This document shows positions 18,206 through 27,441 of a DNA stretch of 64,000 nucleotides, in pieces. Position 1 is the first letter of the stretch; every line of letters starts with the position of its first letter. Source of the stretch: Marinobacterium rhizophilum DSM 18822. Lineage in GTDB: Bacteria > Pseudomonadota > Gammaproteobacteria > Pseudomonadales > Balneatricaceae. Where the stretch lies: the NCBI RefSeq assembly GCF_000378045.1, contig NZ_KB899099.1, positions 62,001 through 126,000 on the forward strand, in the 5' to 3' direction. The translations under genes were made by a program, and so were the position numbers. Under the pieces are notes generated by a model that was not told where the DNA came from, did no database searches, and worked only from the letters and a program-made list of their open reading frames with translations.

Positions 18206-19084
18206 ATGTTCAATCGACCTGCTGTATCCAGAGCCCATAACGCCCGTACCCGACGCACCTCACTGCGGGCGTTCGCCACAGCGGTGGCCACATCTGCCAG
18301 CCTGGGTGTCGCGATGCTGCTTACCCCGCCGGCCTTGGCCGCCGAGCCCGTTGCCGACTTCATGACCGGCTTCAACGCATACGAAGCCGGGGATTACACC
18401 CTGGCACTGATGCACTTTACCCCCCTGGCCGAACGGGGTGATGCCGCGGCCCAGTACAACCTGGGCCTCATATACTCAGAAGGTCTGGGCGTTACCCGGG
18501 ACCCGGTTAACGCAGCCCGCTGGTTTACCCCGGTAGCGGAGAAAGGCAATAGCCGAGCCCAGTTCATACTGGCGGGCATGTACGAGCAGGGGGACGGCGT
18601 TGTGGAAAACCATGACACGGCCACGTACTGGTACCAAAAGGCCGCCGAGCAGGGACACATGTACGCCCAGTACCACCTGGCGGGCAAGTACTACACCGGC
18701 CGCGGCATCCCGCAGAACCTGCCGGCGGCGGCGCAGTGGTACCGGCGGGCGGCGGAGCTGGGGCATGTCAACGCGCAGTTCAATCTGGCACTGATGTATG
18801 AAAAGGGCCTTGGCCTGACCCAGAACGACAGCAATGCCTACAGGTGGTATCAGATTGCCGCCAAGCAGGGGTTCGCCGACGCCCAGACACACCTGGGCCT
18901 CATGTATCTCCACGGCCGCGGTGTAACACAGGACGACAAGCTTGCTTACCAGTGGTTGAGTATCGCCAAATCCAGCGGTGCCGATACTCCGGCACTGGAC
19001 ATGCTCACAAGCAGACTCAGCATGGGTGAAATCGCGCAGGCACAGGAACAGGCCAAGCTCTGGCTGAAAGCGAACAGACGCTAG
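18206..19084 (+). CDS. Secreted Sel1-repeat (TPR-like) protein
   Basis: A 292-residue protein. A long basic N-region and a hydrophobic stretch ending in PPALAAEP (about residues 20-48) look like a signal peptide, so the protein is probably periplasmic. Six Sel1-like repeats of 36 residues follow (for example AAAQYNLGLIYSEGLGVTRD, MYAQYHLAGKYYTGRGIPQN, ADAQTHLGLMYLHGRGVTQD), ending near residue 265. Such proteins act as protein-interaction scaffolds. The ATG at 18206 with AAGGG upstream is preferred over a start at 18092, which would place charged sequence before the signal. No operon partner. The strip 19085-19288 holds no gene, only hairpins. Confidence 0.88.
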   Translation: MFNRPAVSRAHNARTRRTSLRAFATAVATSASLGVAMLLTPPALAAEPVADFMTGFNAYEAGDYTLALMHFTPLAERGDAAAQYNLGLIYSEGLGVTRDPVNAARWFTPVAEKGNSRAQFILAGMYEQGDGVVENHDTATYWYQKAAEQGHMYAQYHLAGKYYTGRGIPQNLPAAAQWYRRAAELGHVNAQFNLALMYEKGLGLTQNDSNAYRWYQIAAKQGFADAQTHLGLMYLHGRGVTQDDKLAYQWLSIAKSSGADTPALDMLTSRLSMGEIAQAQEQAKLWLKANRR

Positions 19085-19217
19085 CACGTAATCAGCTGAA
19101 TCTGAACGATCAGGGAGGCAATGAACCGGCGTCCCAAGGGACTTTGATAGGGCCCCGAACCTGGCAGTTTGGGGGGAGCTCTACGAGCGGTTGCCAGGCC
19201 CAGGGGTAGGGTTGCAT

Positions 19218-19281
19218 CAAGTGCCGACAGCGGTACTGGCAGCCTGTCGGACTTGACGCTAATTTAGTGCGGCTAAGCCGC
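19218..19281. repeat. REP-like imperfect hairpin plus GC hairpin after purU
   Basis: CAAGTGCCGACAG at 19218-19230 pairs with CTGTCGGACTTG at 19244-19255 with one bulged base, forming a long extragenic hairpin. A second small hairpin (GCGGCTAAGCCGC, 19269-19281) lies just after the purU stop as read on the minus strand. They sit in the convergent space between the Sel1 gene and purU and could stabilise or end both transcripts. No strong T-tract follows. A genome-wide copy count would tell whether the larger one is a dispersed REP element. Confidence 0.5.
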
Positions 19282-19288
19282 CAGGCTG

Positions 19289-20155
19289 TTAGTCAGAAAA
19301 AACCACAGTACGCTGGCCCAGCACAAAGACACGTTTTTCAATGTGGTAGCGAATAGCCTTGAACAGCGTCACACGCTCGATGTCCTGACCCTTCTCCACC
19401 AGATCTTCCGGATACTGGGCATGATCCACCGGCTGAATGCCCTGGGTGATGATCGGCCCTTCATCCAGATCGTTATTTACATAGTGCGCCGTAGCACCCA
19501 CCAGCTTGACACCCTTGGCCCAGGCCTGGTGATAGGGCTTGGCACCCTTGAAGCCCGGCAGCAGTGAGTGGTGAATGTTGATGGCCCAGCCATCCAGCTT
19601 GCGACACAGGTCCGGCGACAACACCTGCATGTAGCGCGCCAGTACCACGAGTTCGGTATCGTACTGCTGAATCAGCTTCCAGACCTCGGCTTCCTGCTCC
19701 GCCTTGGTATCCGGCGTAATGGGCAGGTGGTGGTACGGAATGCCGTGCCACTGCGCCAACGACTCAAGATCCGGGTGATTGGAGATAATCACCGGGATTT
19801 CGATGTTCAGCTGACCGGTACGAAACCGGTACAGCAGGTCATTGAGGCAATGGTCATACTTGGACACCAAAATCGCCACGCGCGGCTTGTGATCCGGCGT
19901 GCGCAGCTGCCATTCCATGTCAAAACCCGCTGCCCGCTCGGCAAAGGCGGCATTGAAAGCCGCCTCGCTGAAAGCATCATCTTCCGGGCGAAATTCGACT
20001 CGAATGCAGAAACGATCCAACTCGCGGTCGTCAAAGGACTGCATTTCCAGCACATAGTTGCGGGTTTCGGCCAGAAACCGGGTCACCACATCAACGGTAC
20101 CCAAGCGGCTCGGGCAGTGCGCCGTGAATATCCACGGCTTGATTTTTGCTGTCAT
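19289..20155 (-). CDS. purU: Formyltetrahydrofolate deformylase
   Basis: Hydrolyses 10-formyl-THF to formate and THF, returning the folate carrier loaded by sarcosine and glycine oxidation. 288 residues. The N-terminal ACT-like domain (about 8-85) begins IFTAHCPSRLGTVDVVTRFL. The formyltransferase-fold catalytic domain shows NIHHSLLPGFKGAKPYHQA and GATAHYVNNDLDEGPIITQ, containing the catalytic Asn/His/Asp set of the family. It is co-directional with soxG and is the last gene of the sarcosine cluster, although a 393-bp repeat region separates it from soxG. Confidence 0.94.
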   Translation of the reverse strand: MTAKIKPWIFTAHCPSRLGTVDVVTRFLAETRNYVLEMQSFDDRELDRFCIRVEFRPEDDAFSEAAFNAAFAERAAGFDMEWQLRTPDHKPRVAILVSKYDHCLNDLLYRFRTGQLNIEIPVIISNHPDLESLAQWHGIPYHHLPITPDTKAEQEAEVWKLIQQYDTELVVLARYMQVLSPDLCRKLDGWAINIHHSLLPGFKGAKPYHQAWAKGVKLVGATAHYVNNDLDEGPIITQGIQPVDHAQYPEDLVEKGQDIERVTLFKAIRYHIEKRVFVLGQRTVVFSD

Positions 20156-20167
20156 TTCACGTCCTCG

Positions 20168-20540
20168 TTAGTCGCAGCCTGCTGCAGATACCACGCCGGC
20201 CTGCGGATTCAACCTCTGGGCCCAGAGCCCGAAGACCTGGGTCAGCGAAAGAGTGCGAAGCGGCGACGAATCACCCGTGCACAGCACCCGCAATCACCTC
20301 ACTCAGTCTTTAACCACCAGGCCGAACTCAGCACAAGCGTCCTGCAGCCTAAGCCACAGGCCTGTCAGCGAAAGAGTGGAAGCTGCGACGAATCACCCGT
20401 ACACAGCTCCAGCAGTCATATAGCTCAGCCCTTAACGACACCAGGCCGAACTCGGCACAAGCGTCCTGCAGCCTAAGCCACAGGCCTGTCAGCGAAAGAG
20501 TGGAAGCTGCGACGAATCACCCGTGCACAGCTCCAGCAGT
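20168..20540 (-). repeat. Three degenerate tandem copies of the soxG 3' end
   Basis: Between soxG and purU there are three units of about 121 bp (about 20168-20290, 20301-20411 and 20423-20540). Each resembles the last ~110 bp of soxG as read on the minus strand. One frame of the unit nearest soxG reads LWLRLQDACAEFGLV, matching LWLWLQDASAEYGLVVKD at the end of SoxG. All units share a short insertion (CTCTTTCGCTGA-like) that breaks the soxG frame. The two units nearest soxG are almost identical; the third is more decayed. The pattern suggests that one diverged soxG tail was captured and then tandemly amplified. It lies inside a predicted operon, so it is transcribed. Confidence 0.85.
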
Positions 20541-20548
20541 CTACTCGC

Positions 20549-21232
20549 TTAGTCCTTAACGACCAGTCCATACTCGGCAGATGCATCCTGCAACCACAGC
20601 CAAAGATAGTCTGCAAAGCTACGACGAATCACCAGCTCCCAGTTTTGCTCGCCGGTGCGACGGATCACAGCCTGGCTCTTGGCAAAGACGCTAGTGACGA
20701 CTTTGCCAACCGGGAAGTTACTGTCGTGCACGTCGTACGGGGTGCTTTTCTTCAGCACCGCGCGCGCATCGGGACCCGACAGTTCCAGCACTGTCTGACC
20801 GCCGCTGACGTTGACGATGGCGATATGACCGCTCATAGCCTCGCGCAGACGATTCTCCAGATCAAAAGCCTCGCGACCCGGCGCGATCAGCAGCCACTCA
20901 TCGGGGGCGATCCAGCGCACTGAAAGAGCGCCTGATTCGGCCGAGGTCAACGGCTGCGTGGGCAGATCAAACCCCAACACCGCCTGGGCACCGGCCAGAA
21001 AAGCCGCGTTGTCCTGGCTGCCACGAATTACCAGGTGACCCAGCAGCTTATGCTCCTGCAAAGTCACGCCGCCGGTCTTGGCGCCCTGACGGGCTTTGGT
21101 GGCGAGATCCGCATTGTACAGCGGCGACTCGGCACGGACAGCAGGGCCAGCCAGCTGATCCATCAAGGCTATGCTTGCAGCGGATGCGCCCTGCTCAGCG
21201 GTCGGTTTTGTTGGTGCAATGATGTCAGACAT
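20549..21232 (-). CDS. soxG: Sarcosine oxidase gamma subunit
   Basis: The 227-residue gamma subunit of heterotetrameric sarcosine oxidase, a GcvT-like fold that helps form the folate-binding compartment. The core EWLLIAPGREAFDLENRLREA and VELSGPDARAVLKK-type segment (LELSGPDARAVLKKSTPYDVH) are characteristic, as is the end YLWLWLQDASAEYG. The start overlaps the end of soxA by 8 bp, indicating translational coupling. Downstream lie three degenerate copies of its own 3' end. Confidence 0.94.
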   Translation of the reverse strand: MSDIIAPTKPTAEQGASAASIALMDQLAGPAVRAESPLYNADLATKARQGAKTGGVTLQEHKLLGHLVIRGSQDNAAFLAGAQAVLGFDLPTQPLTSAESGALSVRWIAPDEWLLIAPGREAFDLENRLREAMSGHIAIVNVSGGQTVLELSGPDARAVLKKSTPYDVHDSNFPVGKVVTSVFAKSQAVIRRTGEQNWELVIRRSFADYLWLWLQDASAEYGLVVKD

Positions 21233-24200
21233 TTTGACGCTCCCCCTTGGGATCCAGGAACACCGGGTTGCAAATTTCGGCTTCGATCACGCTGCCATCG
21301 GCCTGCGGATAGTACACGGTCTCGCCCATGCGGTTGTGACCGTTGCGGATCATCCCCAGGGCCACCGAGTGACCGAGGTTGGCACTGTAGTAGCTTGAGG
21401 TCACATGACCCAGCAGAGTCATCGGGATCGGCTGCTTGGGGTTATCGACCGCCTGCGCACCTTCCGGAATAACCACCTTTGGATCACGGGTTTTCAGGCC
21501 CACCAATTGCTTGCGATCGGTGCGAATGCAATCCGCACGGGCCATGCCGCGCTTGCCGATGTAGCTGAACGGCTTGGCGTTGGATACACACCAGCTCATC
21601 CCCAAATCGATCGGTGTCACGGATCCGTCGGTGTCCTGCCCGGCGATGATGAAACCTTTCTCAGCACGCAGTACGTGCATGGTCTCGGTACCATAAGGCG
21701 TCAGGTTGTACTTGGCGCCGTGCTCGAACAGTTTTTCCCACACGTGCATGCCGTAGTTGGCCTGGACGTTGATCTCGTAAGACAGCTCACCGGTAAAGGA
21801 GATACGGAACACGCGTGCAGGCACGCCCGCCACATTGCCCTGACGCCAGTCCATGAACTTGAAGGTGTCACGGTCCAGGTCGATATCGGTCAGCTCGGCC
21901 AGCAGCTTGCGGCTGTTGGGACCGGAAATCGTCATGGTGGCCCAGTGATCGGTCACGCTGCTGAAATACACTTCCAGCTCCGGCCACTCGGTCTGATGGT
22001 ATATCTCCAGCCACTCCAGTACAGCAGCAGCGCCGCCTGAGGTGGTGGTCATCAGGAAGTGATTCTCGGCCAGGCACGAGGTGACACCGTCGTCGAACAC
22101 CATGCCGTCTTCACCACACATCAGGCCGTAGCGGCACTTGCCCACCGCGAGCTTCGCCCAGGCGTTGGTGTAGACACGGCCCAGGAACTCGCGCGCGTCC
22201 TTACCCTGAATATCGATCTTGCCCAGGGTGGAAGCGTCGAGAATACCCACGCTGTCGCGGGTCGCCTTACACTCGCGATCCAGCGCCTGCTGCATGGATT
22301 CGCCGGCCTGGGGGAAGTACCAGGGGCGTTTCCACTGACCCACGTCCTCGAACAGCGCGCCGTTAGAGACATGCCACTTGTGCATAGCGCTATAACGCTC
22401 TGGCTCGAACAGCTCTTTGCAGTTGCGACCTGCAATCGCACCGAAGGCGATCGGCGTATAGTTCGGACGGAATACGGTTGTACCGACTTCCGGGATCGTT
22501 TTGCCTACGACCTTGGCAGTGATCGCCATGCCGTTGATGTTACCAAGCTTGCCCTGGTCAGTACCGAAGCCCATCGCGGTGTAGCGTTTGACGTGCTCGA
22601 TCGCCTCGAAACCTTCACGAGTCGCCACTTCGATACCCGCGGCGGTAACGTCGTTCTGGTAATCCACAAACTGTTTCGGCGCCCGCGACGTCGGTTTGGT
22701 GTGTGGAATATGGAACAGCGCCATGGCTTTGCCTTCACGCACTTCTTCAGCCAGCGGCAGAGAAATACCCTTGGCAGCGTCTCCAAAACCTGCGGCTTCG
22801 CAGGCTTTAGCACCGGCACGGGCACCCTCTTCCAGCACAGCCTTGAGACTGTAGGTGCCATTGATACCGCCGGCACAGTGCTGTTTCTGCACGGTTTTGC
22901 CAGGTACAAAGCCAATGATGTCGTCGCGCCATTCAGGGCGGCTGCCAGTGTGGCAGGACAGGTGAATGACCGGGCTCCAGCCACCGGAGCTGGCGACGGT
23001 ATCGCAGCTCAGACGCTCAACCGAACCACTGAGGCCATCGCCGGACGCGTTCAGCGGTGCGATGGATACTCCACGCACGCGCTTGCTGCCCTGCACTTCA
23101 ATCACCGCGGAACCGGCAATGATATTCAGACCACGGGACTTGGCCGCTTCAATGCGGTCGCCCTTGGGGTTCTGACGCGTATCAACAATAGCCACAACCT
23201 TGCGACCGGCATCGTGCCAGTCCAGCGCGGTCTGGTACGCATGGTCGTTGGTGGTCATCAGTACCAGCTCGTTACCCGGCACCACGCCGTAACGGTTGAT
23301 GTAGGTCGACACAGCGGAGGCCACCATGCAGCCCGGTACATCGTTGTTGCCGAATACCAGCGGACGCTCGTGCGCACCGGTTGCCAGTACAACCTGCTCA
23401 GCACGCACGCGGTGCATGCGATGACGCGTCTGGCCGGCCGGCGCCTTGTCGGCGATATGGTCGGTACGGTTCTCGTGAATCGTCAGGAAGTTGTGGTCGT
23501 GGTAGCCGTTCACGGTGGAGCGCGGCAACAACAGCACTTCGGGATTCGATTTCAGCTCTTCAACCACAGTGGCAACCCACTCGGCCGCCGGACGGCCATT
23601 GAGGGTTTCGCGGGTATCCAGCAGGCTTCCGCCAAACTCGCTCTGCTCGTCGGCCAGGATCACGCGGGCACCGCTGCGTGCTGCAACCAGCGCCGCTGCC
23701 AGACCCGCAGGCCCAGAACCGACGATCATCAGATCGCAGTGATGGTTGACGCTGTCATAGAGGTCCGGGTCCAGTTCTTTCGCCGCGCGGCCGAGACCGG
23801 CTGCCTTACGGATGAACTTCTCGTAGGTTTCCCACATGGACTTCGGGTACATGAAGGTCTTGTAGTAAAAGCCCGGCGGCATCATGTTGCCACCGATTTT
23901 ACCGAAGATGCCCATCATGTCGGACTCTGCGCTCGGCCAGCCGTTAGTGGCGCCGCACACCAGTCCGTCAAACAGAGACTGTTGCGTCGCACGAACGTTG
24001 GGCACCTGGGTCGCTTCGGTTGCGCCCATCTGCAGAACGGCATTCGGCTCTTCGGCACCGGCCGCAACGATTCCGCGCGGACGGCTGTACTTGAAGCTGC
24101 GGCCGACGATATCAACGCCGTTGGCCAGCAGTGCTGAGGCGATGGTATCGCCCAGGTGACCTTTATACTGACGACCGTTATAGCTGAAGGTCAGCACCTT

Positions 24201-24248
24201 AGACCGGTCGATGCGCCCACCGGAGGCGAGACGGTTTTTCTGACTCAT
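21225..24248 (-). CDS. soxA: Sarcosine oxidase alpha subunit
   Basis: The 1007-residue alpha subunit. Order of domains: an N-terminal ferredoxin-like 2Fe-2S fold module (about 15-100, LTFSYNGRQYKGHLGDTIASALLANG), an NAD-binding Rossmann domain (MIVGSGPAGLAAALVAARSG near residue 175), a pyridine-nucleotide oxidoreductase core (LATGAHERPLVFGNNDVPGC), and a C-terminal GcvT-like folate-binding half (about 600-1000; ITGELSYEINV-type segment, ISFTGELSYEINVQANYG). It works with SoxB, D and G to oxidise sarcosine and pass the methyl to THF as 5,10-methylene-THF. Length is normal and the frame is intact. A 692-codon open frame on the opposite strand is only a codon-bias shadow. Confidence 0.97.
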   Translation of the reverse strand: MSQKNRLASGGRIDRSKVLTFSYNGRQYKGHLGDTIASALLANGVDIVGRSFKYSRPRGIVAAGAEEPNAVLQMGATEATQVPNVRATQQSLFDGLVCGATNGWPSAESDMMGIFGKIGGNMMPPGFYYKTFMYPKSMWETYEKFIRKAAGLGRAAKELDPDLYDSVNHHCDLMIVGSGPAGLAAALVAARSGARVILADEQSEFGGSLLDTRETLNGRPAAEWVATVVEELKSNPEVLLLPRSTVNGYHDHNFLTIHENRTDHIADKAPAGQTRHRMHRVRAEQVVLATGAHERPLVFGNNDVPGCMVASAVSTYINRYGVVPGNELVLMTTNDHAYQTALDWHDAGRKVVAIVDTRQNPKGDRIEAAKSRGLNIIAGSAVIEVQGSKRVRGVSIAPLNASGDGLSGSVERLSCDTVASSGGWSPVIHLSCHTGSRPEWRDDIIGFVPGKTVQKQHCAGGINGTYSLKAVLEEGARAGAKACEAAGFGDAAKGISLPLAEEVREGKAMALFHIPHTKPTSRAPKQFVDYQNDVTAAGIEVATREGFEAIEHVKRYTAMGFGTDQGKLGNINGMAITAKVVGKTIPEVGTTVFRPNYTPIAFGAIAGRNCKELFEPERYSAMHKWHVSNGALFEDVGQWKRPWYFPQAGESMQQALDRECKATRDSVGILDASTLGKIDIQGKDAREFLGRVYTNAWAKLAVGKCRYGLMCGEDGMVFDDGVTSCLAENHFLMTTTSGGAAAVLEWLEIYHQTEWPELEVYFSSVTDHWATMTISGPNSRKLLAELTDIDLDRDTFKFMDWRQGNVAGVPARVFRISFTGELSYEINVQANYGMHVWEKLFEHGAKYNLTPYGTETMHVLRAEKGFIIAGQDTDGSVTPIDLGMSWCVSNAKPFSYIGKRGMARADCIRTDRKQLVGLKTRDPKVVIPEGAQAVDNPKQPIPMTLLGHVTSSYYSANLGHSVALGMIRNGHNRMGETVYYPQADGSVIEAEICNPVFLDPKGERQNV

Positions 24249-24260
24249 AATGTCCGCTCC

Positions 24261-24551
24261 TTAGCTGGCGGTGGCGACCACACTGGGCCGCTCTCCGATC
24301 TTGTAGACTTCTTTGATTTCGTAACTAACGGTATCGCGTGTAACGTTAAAGAACTTGCGACAGCCCGTAGCGTGGATCCAAAGTTCATGATGCAGACCGC
24401 GCGGATTCTTGCGGAAGAACAGGTACTCGCCCCATTCCTTGTCGGTGCAGTTGTCCGGATCCAGCGGACGGGCAATATGAGCCTGCCCCTTGGAGTGGAA
24501 CTCTTCCTCGTCGCGATGCTCGCCGCAGTGCGGACAATAAATCAATAGCAT
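24261..24551 (-). CDS. soxD: Sarcosine oxidase delta subunit
   Basis: The 96-residue delta subunit. The N-terminal MLLIYCPHCGEHRDEEEFH carries the Cys-x2-Cys...His pattern that holds zinc in the Corynebacterium enzyme, and W(G)EYLFFRKNPRG is conserved. It lies 11 bp after soxB and 12 bp before soxA in a tight operon. Confidence 0.95.
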   Translation of the reverse strand: MLLIYCPHCGEHRDEEEFHSKGQAHIARPLDPDNCTDKEWGEYLFFRKNPRGLHHELWIHATGCRKFFNVTRDTVSYEIKEVYKIGERPSVVATAS

Positions 24552-24562
24552 TTCGTGAGTCC

Positions 24563-25816
24563 TCAGTGAGCAACGCCAGCGGCGCCGTGTTCATCGATCA
24601 GCGCACCGGTGTGGAAACGGTACATGGAGAAAGGTTCGGCAATCGGATGCGGTTTGCCATGCGCCAGCGTATGAGCAAACAGGTTACCGGAGCCCGGAGT
24701 ACCCTTGAATCCACCTGTACCCCAACCACAGTTGAAGAACAGGTTCTTCACCGGGGTGTCGGAAATGATCGGACTGGCATCCGGGCACGCATCGACGATA
24801 CCGCCCCACTGACGGTTCATCCGCACGCGGCTGGTGCACGGGAACATTTCAACGATGGCCTGAATCGTGTGCTCGATGATGCCGTAGGAACCGCGCTGGC
24901 CGTACCCTACCCAACCATCGATACCGGCACCGATAACCAGGTCACCCTTGTCTGACTGGCTCATGTAACCGTGTACATGGTTGGACATTACAACCGTATC
25001 CAGGAAGGGCTTGATCGGCTCGGAAACAAGCGCCTGCAGCGGATGGGATTCAACCGGCAGTTCGAAACCGGCCATTTTAGCCAGTACGCCACTGTTACCG
25101 GCGACCACGCAACCCACACGGTCAGCCTTGAGGACACCGTACTGCTTGGTTTTGACACCAGTGATCTTGCCTTCACTGATCTCCATATCGATGACTTCGC
25201 AGTTCTGGATCAGGTCTACACCCAGAGCATCAGCTGCACGGGCATAACCCCAGGCCACGGCATCGTGACGGGCGTTACCGGCACGACGCTGCACAGACGC
25301 CCCCATAATCGGGTAACGTGCGCCCTTGGAGCAGTCGAGGGATGGAATCTCTTTTTGCAGCTGCTCGGCATCAACCATTTCGTTATCGATACCCTGCAAC
25401 CTGTTGGCGGCCACCAGGCGTTCGTTGCTACGCATGTCCCCCAGTGTATGGCAGGTATGGTATACGCCACGCTGGGAGAACATCACGTTGTAGTTCAGGT
25501 CCTGTGAAAGACCTTCCCACAGTTTCATGGAATGTTCGTACAGGGCAGCGGACTCATCCCACAGGTAGTTTGAACGCACAATAGTGGTGTTACGAGCAAT
25601 GTTGCCACCGCCCAGATGCCCCTTCTCCAGCACGGCCACGTTGGTGATACCGTGCTCTTTCGCCAGGTAGTAAGCCGTTGCCAGACCGTGACCACCAGCG
25701 CCGATGATGATGACATCATACTTCTTCTTCGGCGTTGGATTGCGCCAGACGCGCTGCCAGTCTTCATGGTAATGCAGGGCATGTTTCAACAGCCCGAAAC
25801 CGGAATAATGCTGCAT
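24563..25816 (-). CDS. soxB: Sarcosine oxidase beta subunit
   Basis: The 417-residue catalytic subunit that binds covalent FMN and non-covalent FAD and oxidises sarcosine. The FAD motif is [24 protein letters not shown] near residue 33, and the family [21 protein letters not shown] follows. The C-terminal [17 protein letters not shown] is also diagnostic. The start at 25816 ([20 protein letters not shown]) is the conserved one and has GGGGGAG upstream; the reading to 25861 adds unsupported residues. The gene is separated from glyA by 97 bp that contain a hairpin. Confidence 0.96.
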   Translation of the reverse strand: MQHYSGFGLLKHALHYHEDWQRVWRNPTPKKKYDVIIIGAGGHGLATAYYLAKEHGITNVAVLEKGHLGGGNIARNTTIVRSNYLWDESAALYEHSMKLWEGLSQDLNYNVMFSQRGVYHTCHTLGDMRSNERLVAANRLQGIDNEMVDAEQLQKEIPSLDCSKGARYPIMGASVQRRAGNARHDAVAWGYARAADALGVDLIQNCEVIDMEISEGKITGVKTKQYGVLKADRVGCVVAGNSGVLAKMAGFELPVESHPLQALVSEPIKPFLDTVVMSNHVHGYMSQSDKGDLVIGAGIDGWVGYGQRGSYGIIEHTIQAIVEMFPCTSRVRMNRQWGGIVDACPDASPIISDTPVKNLFFNCGWGTGGFKGTPGSGNLFAHTLAHGKPHPIAEPFSMYRFHTGALIDEHGAAGVAH

Positions 25817-25880
25817 AGTGCCAGCTCCCCCTAAACGCCCGGCCACGCCGGGAAATAACATGCTTGAATAACGTTAAACC

Positions 25881-25900
25881 CGGGCACCCGCAGGTGCCCG
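25881..25900 (-). promoter_or_regulatory. Intercistronic hairpin between glyA and soxB
   Basis: An 8-bp perfect stem (CGGGCACC, loop of 4, GGTGCCCG) lies in the 97-bp glyA-soxB gap. It has no T-tract on the minus strand, so it more likely sets relative mRNA stability or partial attenuation than full termination. Confidence 0.5.
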
Positions 25901-25913
25901 TGACGAATCAGGC

Positions 25914-27173
25914 TTAACGGTACGCCGGAAAGTCCGCACAGAGGGCGTGGACCTTGTCTTTAACAGCAGTGATGGTGGCTTCAGCGTCACCTGCCTGCAT
26001 GGCATCCAGGATGTCGGCAATCCAGCCAGCCAGGGCTTCGCACTGCTCTTCCTTGAAACCACGCGTGGTGATAACAGGCGAGCCGATGCGCAGACCCGAG
26101 GTCACGAAGGGTGACTGCGGATCGTTCGGTACAGCATTTTTGTTGACCGTAATGGAGGCGCGACCCAGGGCTGCGTCTGCGTCTTTGCCGGTCAGGCCCT
26201 GCTTAATCAGGCTGAGCAGGAACAGATGGTTCTCGGTGCCGCCAGAAACGACATCGTAACCGCGATCGATAAACACCTTGGCCAGTACCTTGGCGTTCTT
26301 GACGACCTGTGCCTGGTACTCTTTGAATTCAGGCTGCAGCGCTTCCTTGAAAGCCACGGCTTTGGCAGCGATAACGTGCATCAGCGGGCCGCCCTGGCCA
26401 CCCGGGAAAACAGCAGAGTTCAGCTTCTTTTCCAGGTCGGCATTGGCTTTAGCCAGAATCAGGCCGCCACGGGGGCCGCGCAGGGTTTTGTGAGTGGTGG
26501 TGGTTACCACGTCAGCAAAAGGTACCGGGTTGGGGTACTGATCTGCGGCGATAAGACCCGCCACGTGTGCCATGTCGACAAACAGGTAGGCACCTACGGC
26601 ATCGGCGATTTCACGGAAACGCGCCCAGTCGACAATTTGGGAGTAGGCGGAGAAACCGGCCACGATCATCTTGGGTTTGTGTTCACGGGCCAGGGCTTCA
26701 ACCTGGTCGTAATCGATTTCGCCGTTCTCAGTCAGGCCGTACTGTACGGCGTTATAGATCTTGCCGGAGAAGTTGACATGGGAACCGTGGGTCAGGTGGC
26801 CACCGTGTGCCAGGCTCATGCCCAGGACAGTATCGCCCGGCTCGCACAGCGCCATGTAAACAGCGGCATTGGCCTGGGAGCCGGAGTGCGGCTGCACGTT
26901 AGCGTAATCAGCGCCAAACATTTCCTTGGCACGGTCGATGGCCAGCTGCTCAACCACGTCAACGTATTCGCAACCACCGTAATAGCGCTTGCCCGGGTAA
27001 CCTTCGGCATACTTGTTGGTCAGCTGCGAGCCCTGCGCCTGCATCACCAGCGGGCTGGTGTAGTTCTCGGAGGCGATCAGTTCAATATGGTCTTCCTGAC
27101 GCTGTGTCTCAGCGGTCATGGCCGCCCACAGGTCTGCATCAAAATTTTCAATCAGGTCGTTTTTATTAAACAT
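25914..27173 (-). CDS. glyA: Serine hydroxymethyltransferase
   Basis: A PLP enzyme that combines glycine with 5,10-methylene-THF to give serine, here using both products of sarcosine oxidation. 419 residues. The PLP lysine lies in [16 protein letters not shown], and [20 protein letters not shown] and [14 protein letters not shown] are typical. GAGGAG precedes the ATG at 27173 at normal spacing. It is the first gene of the glyA-soxBDAG-purU series, as in pseudomonads, where this copy is devoted to betaine catabolism; a second housekeeping glyA is likely elsewhere. The strip 27174-27441 probably holds its promoter; I could not identify a glycine riboswitch in it. Confidence 0.96.
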   Translation of the reverse strand: MFNKNDLIENFDADLWAAMTAETQRQEDHIELIASENYTSPLVMQAQGSQLTNKYAEGYPGKRYYGGCEYVDVVEQLAIDRAKEMFGADYANVQPHSGSQANAAVYMALCEPGDTVLGMSLAHGGHLTHGSHVNFSGKIYNAVQYGLTENGEIDYDQVEALAREHKPKMIVAGFSAYSQIVDWARFREIADAVGAYLFVDMAHVAGLIAADQYPNPVPFADVVTTTTHKTLRGPRGGLILAKANADLEKKLNSAVFPGGQGGPLMHVIAAKAVAFKEALQPEFKEYQAQVVKNAKVLAKVFIDRGYDVVSGGTENHLFLLSLIKQGLTGKDADAALGRASITVNKNAVPNDPQSPFVTSGLRIGSPVITTRGFKEEQCEALAGWIADILDAMQAGDAEATITAVKDKVHALCADFPAYR

Positions 27174-27441
27174 CTAAAAAGTCTCCTCGCCAGGACATTC
27201 AGCCGGGAATTGGTTCACAAGGTTTTATCGGCACGCAGCACGTACCACAAGTAGGATCAACAAATCCAGCGCCACAGGCGTGGATGTTGCGATAGAGTTT
27301 AAAACGGACAGGCAGCTCCCCCACAGAACAACGCGTCATGCAACCGATAGTAGTCCTCAACTGCAAAGTGAAAGTGTTCACCGGCGCCCTGATGATATTC
27401 AATTACGACACGCAACCCTGTCGCTGTCGCACAGAAGCATA

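Noticed and set aside
22059-24137. A 692-codon open frame opposite soxA, and a 413-codon frame opposite the beta-barrel gene (46802-48043)
   Set aside because: Both are antisense to clear genes of high GC content, lack ribosome-binding sites and have arginine/histidine-rich composition typical of shadow frames.
27174-27441. Glycine riboswitch upstream of glyA
   Set aside because: The position would be logical, but I could not find the conserved paired aptamer core sequences on the minus strand.
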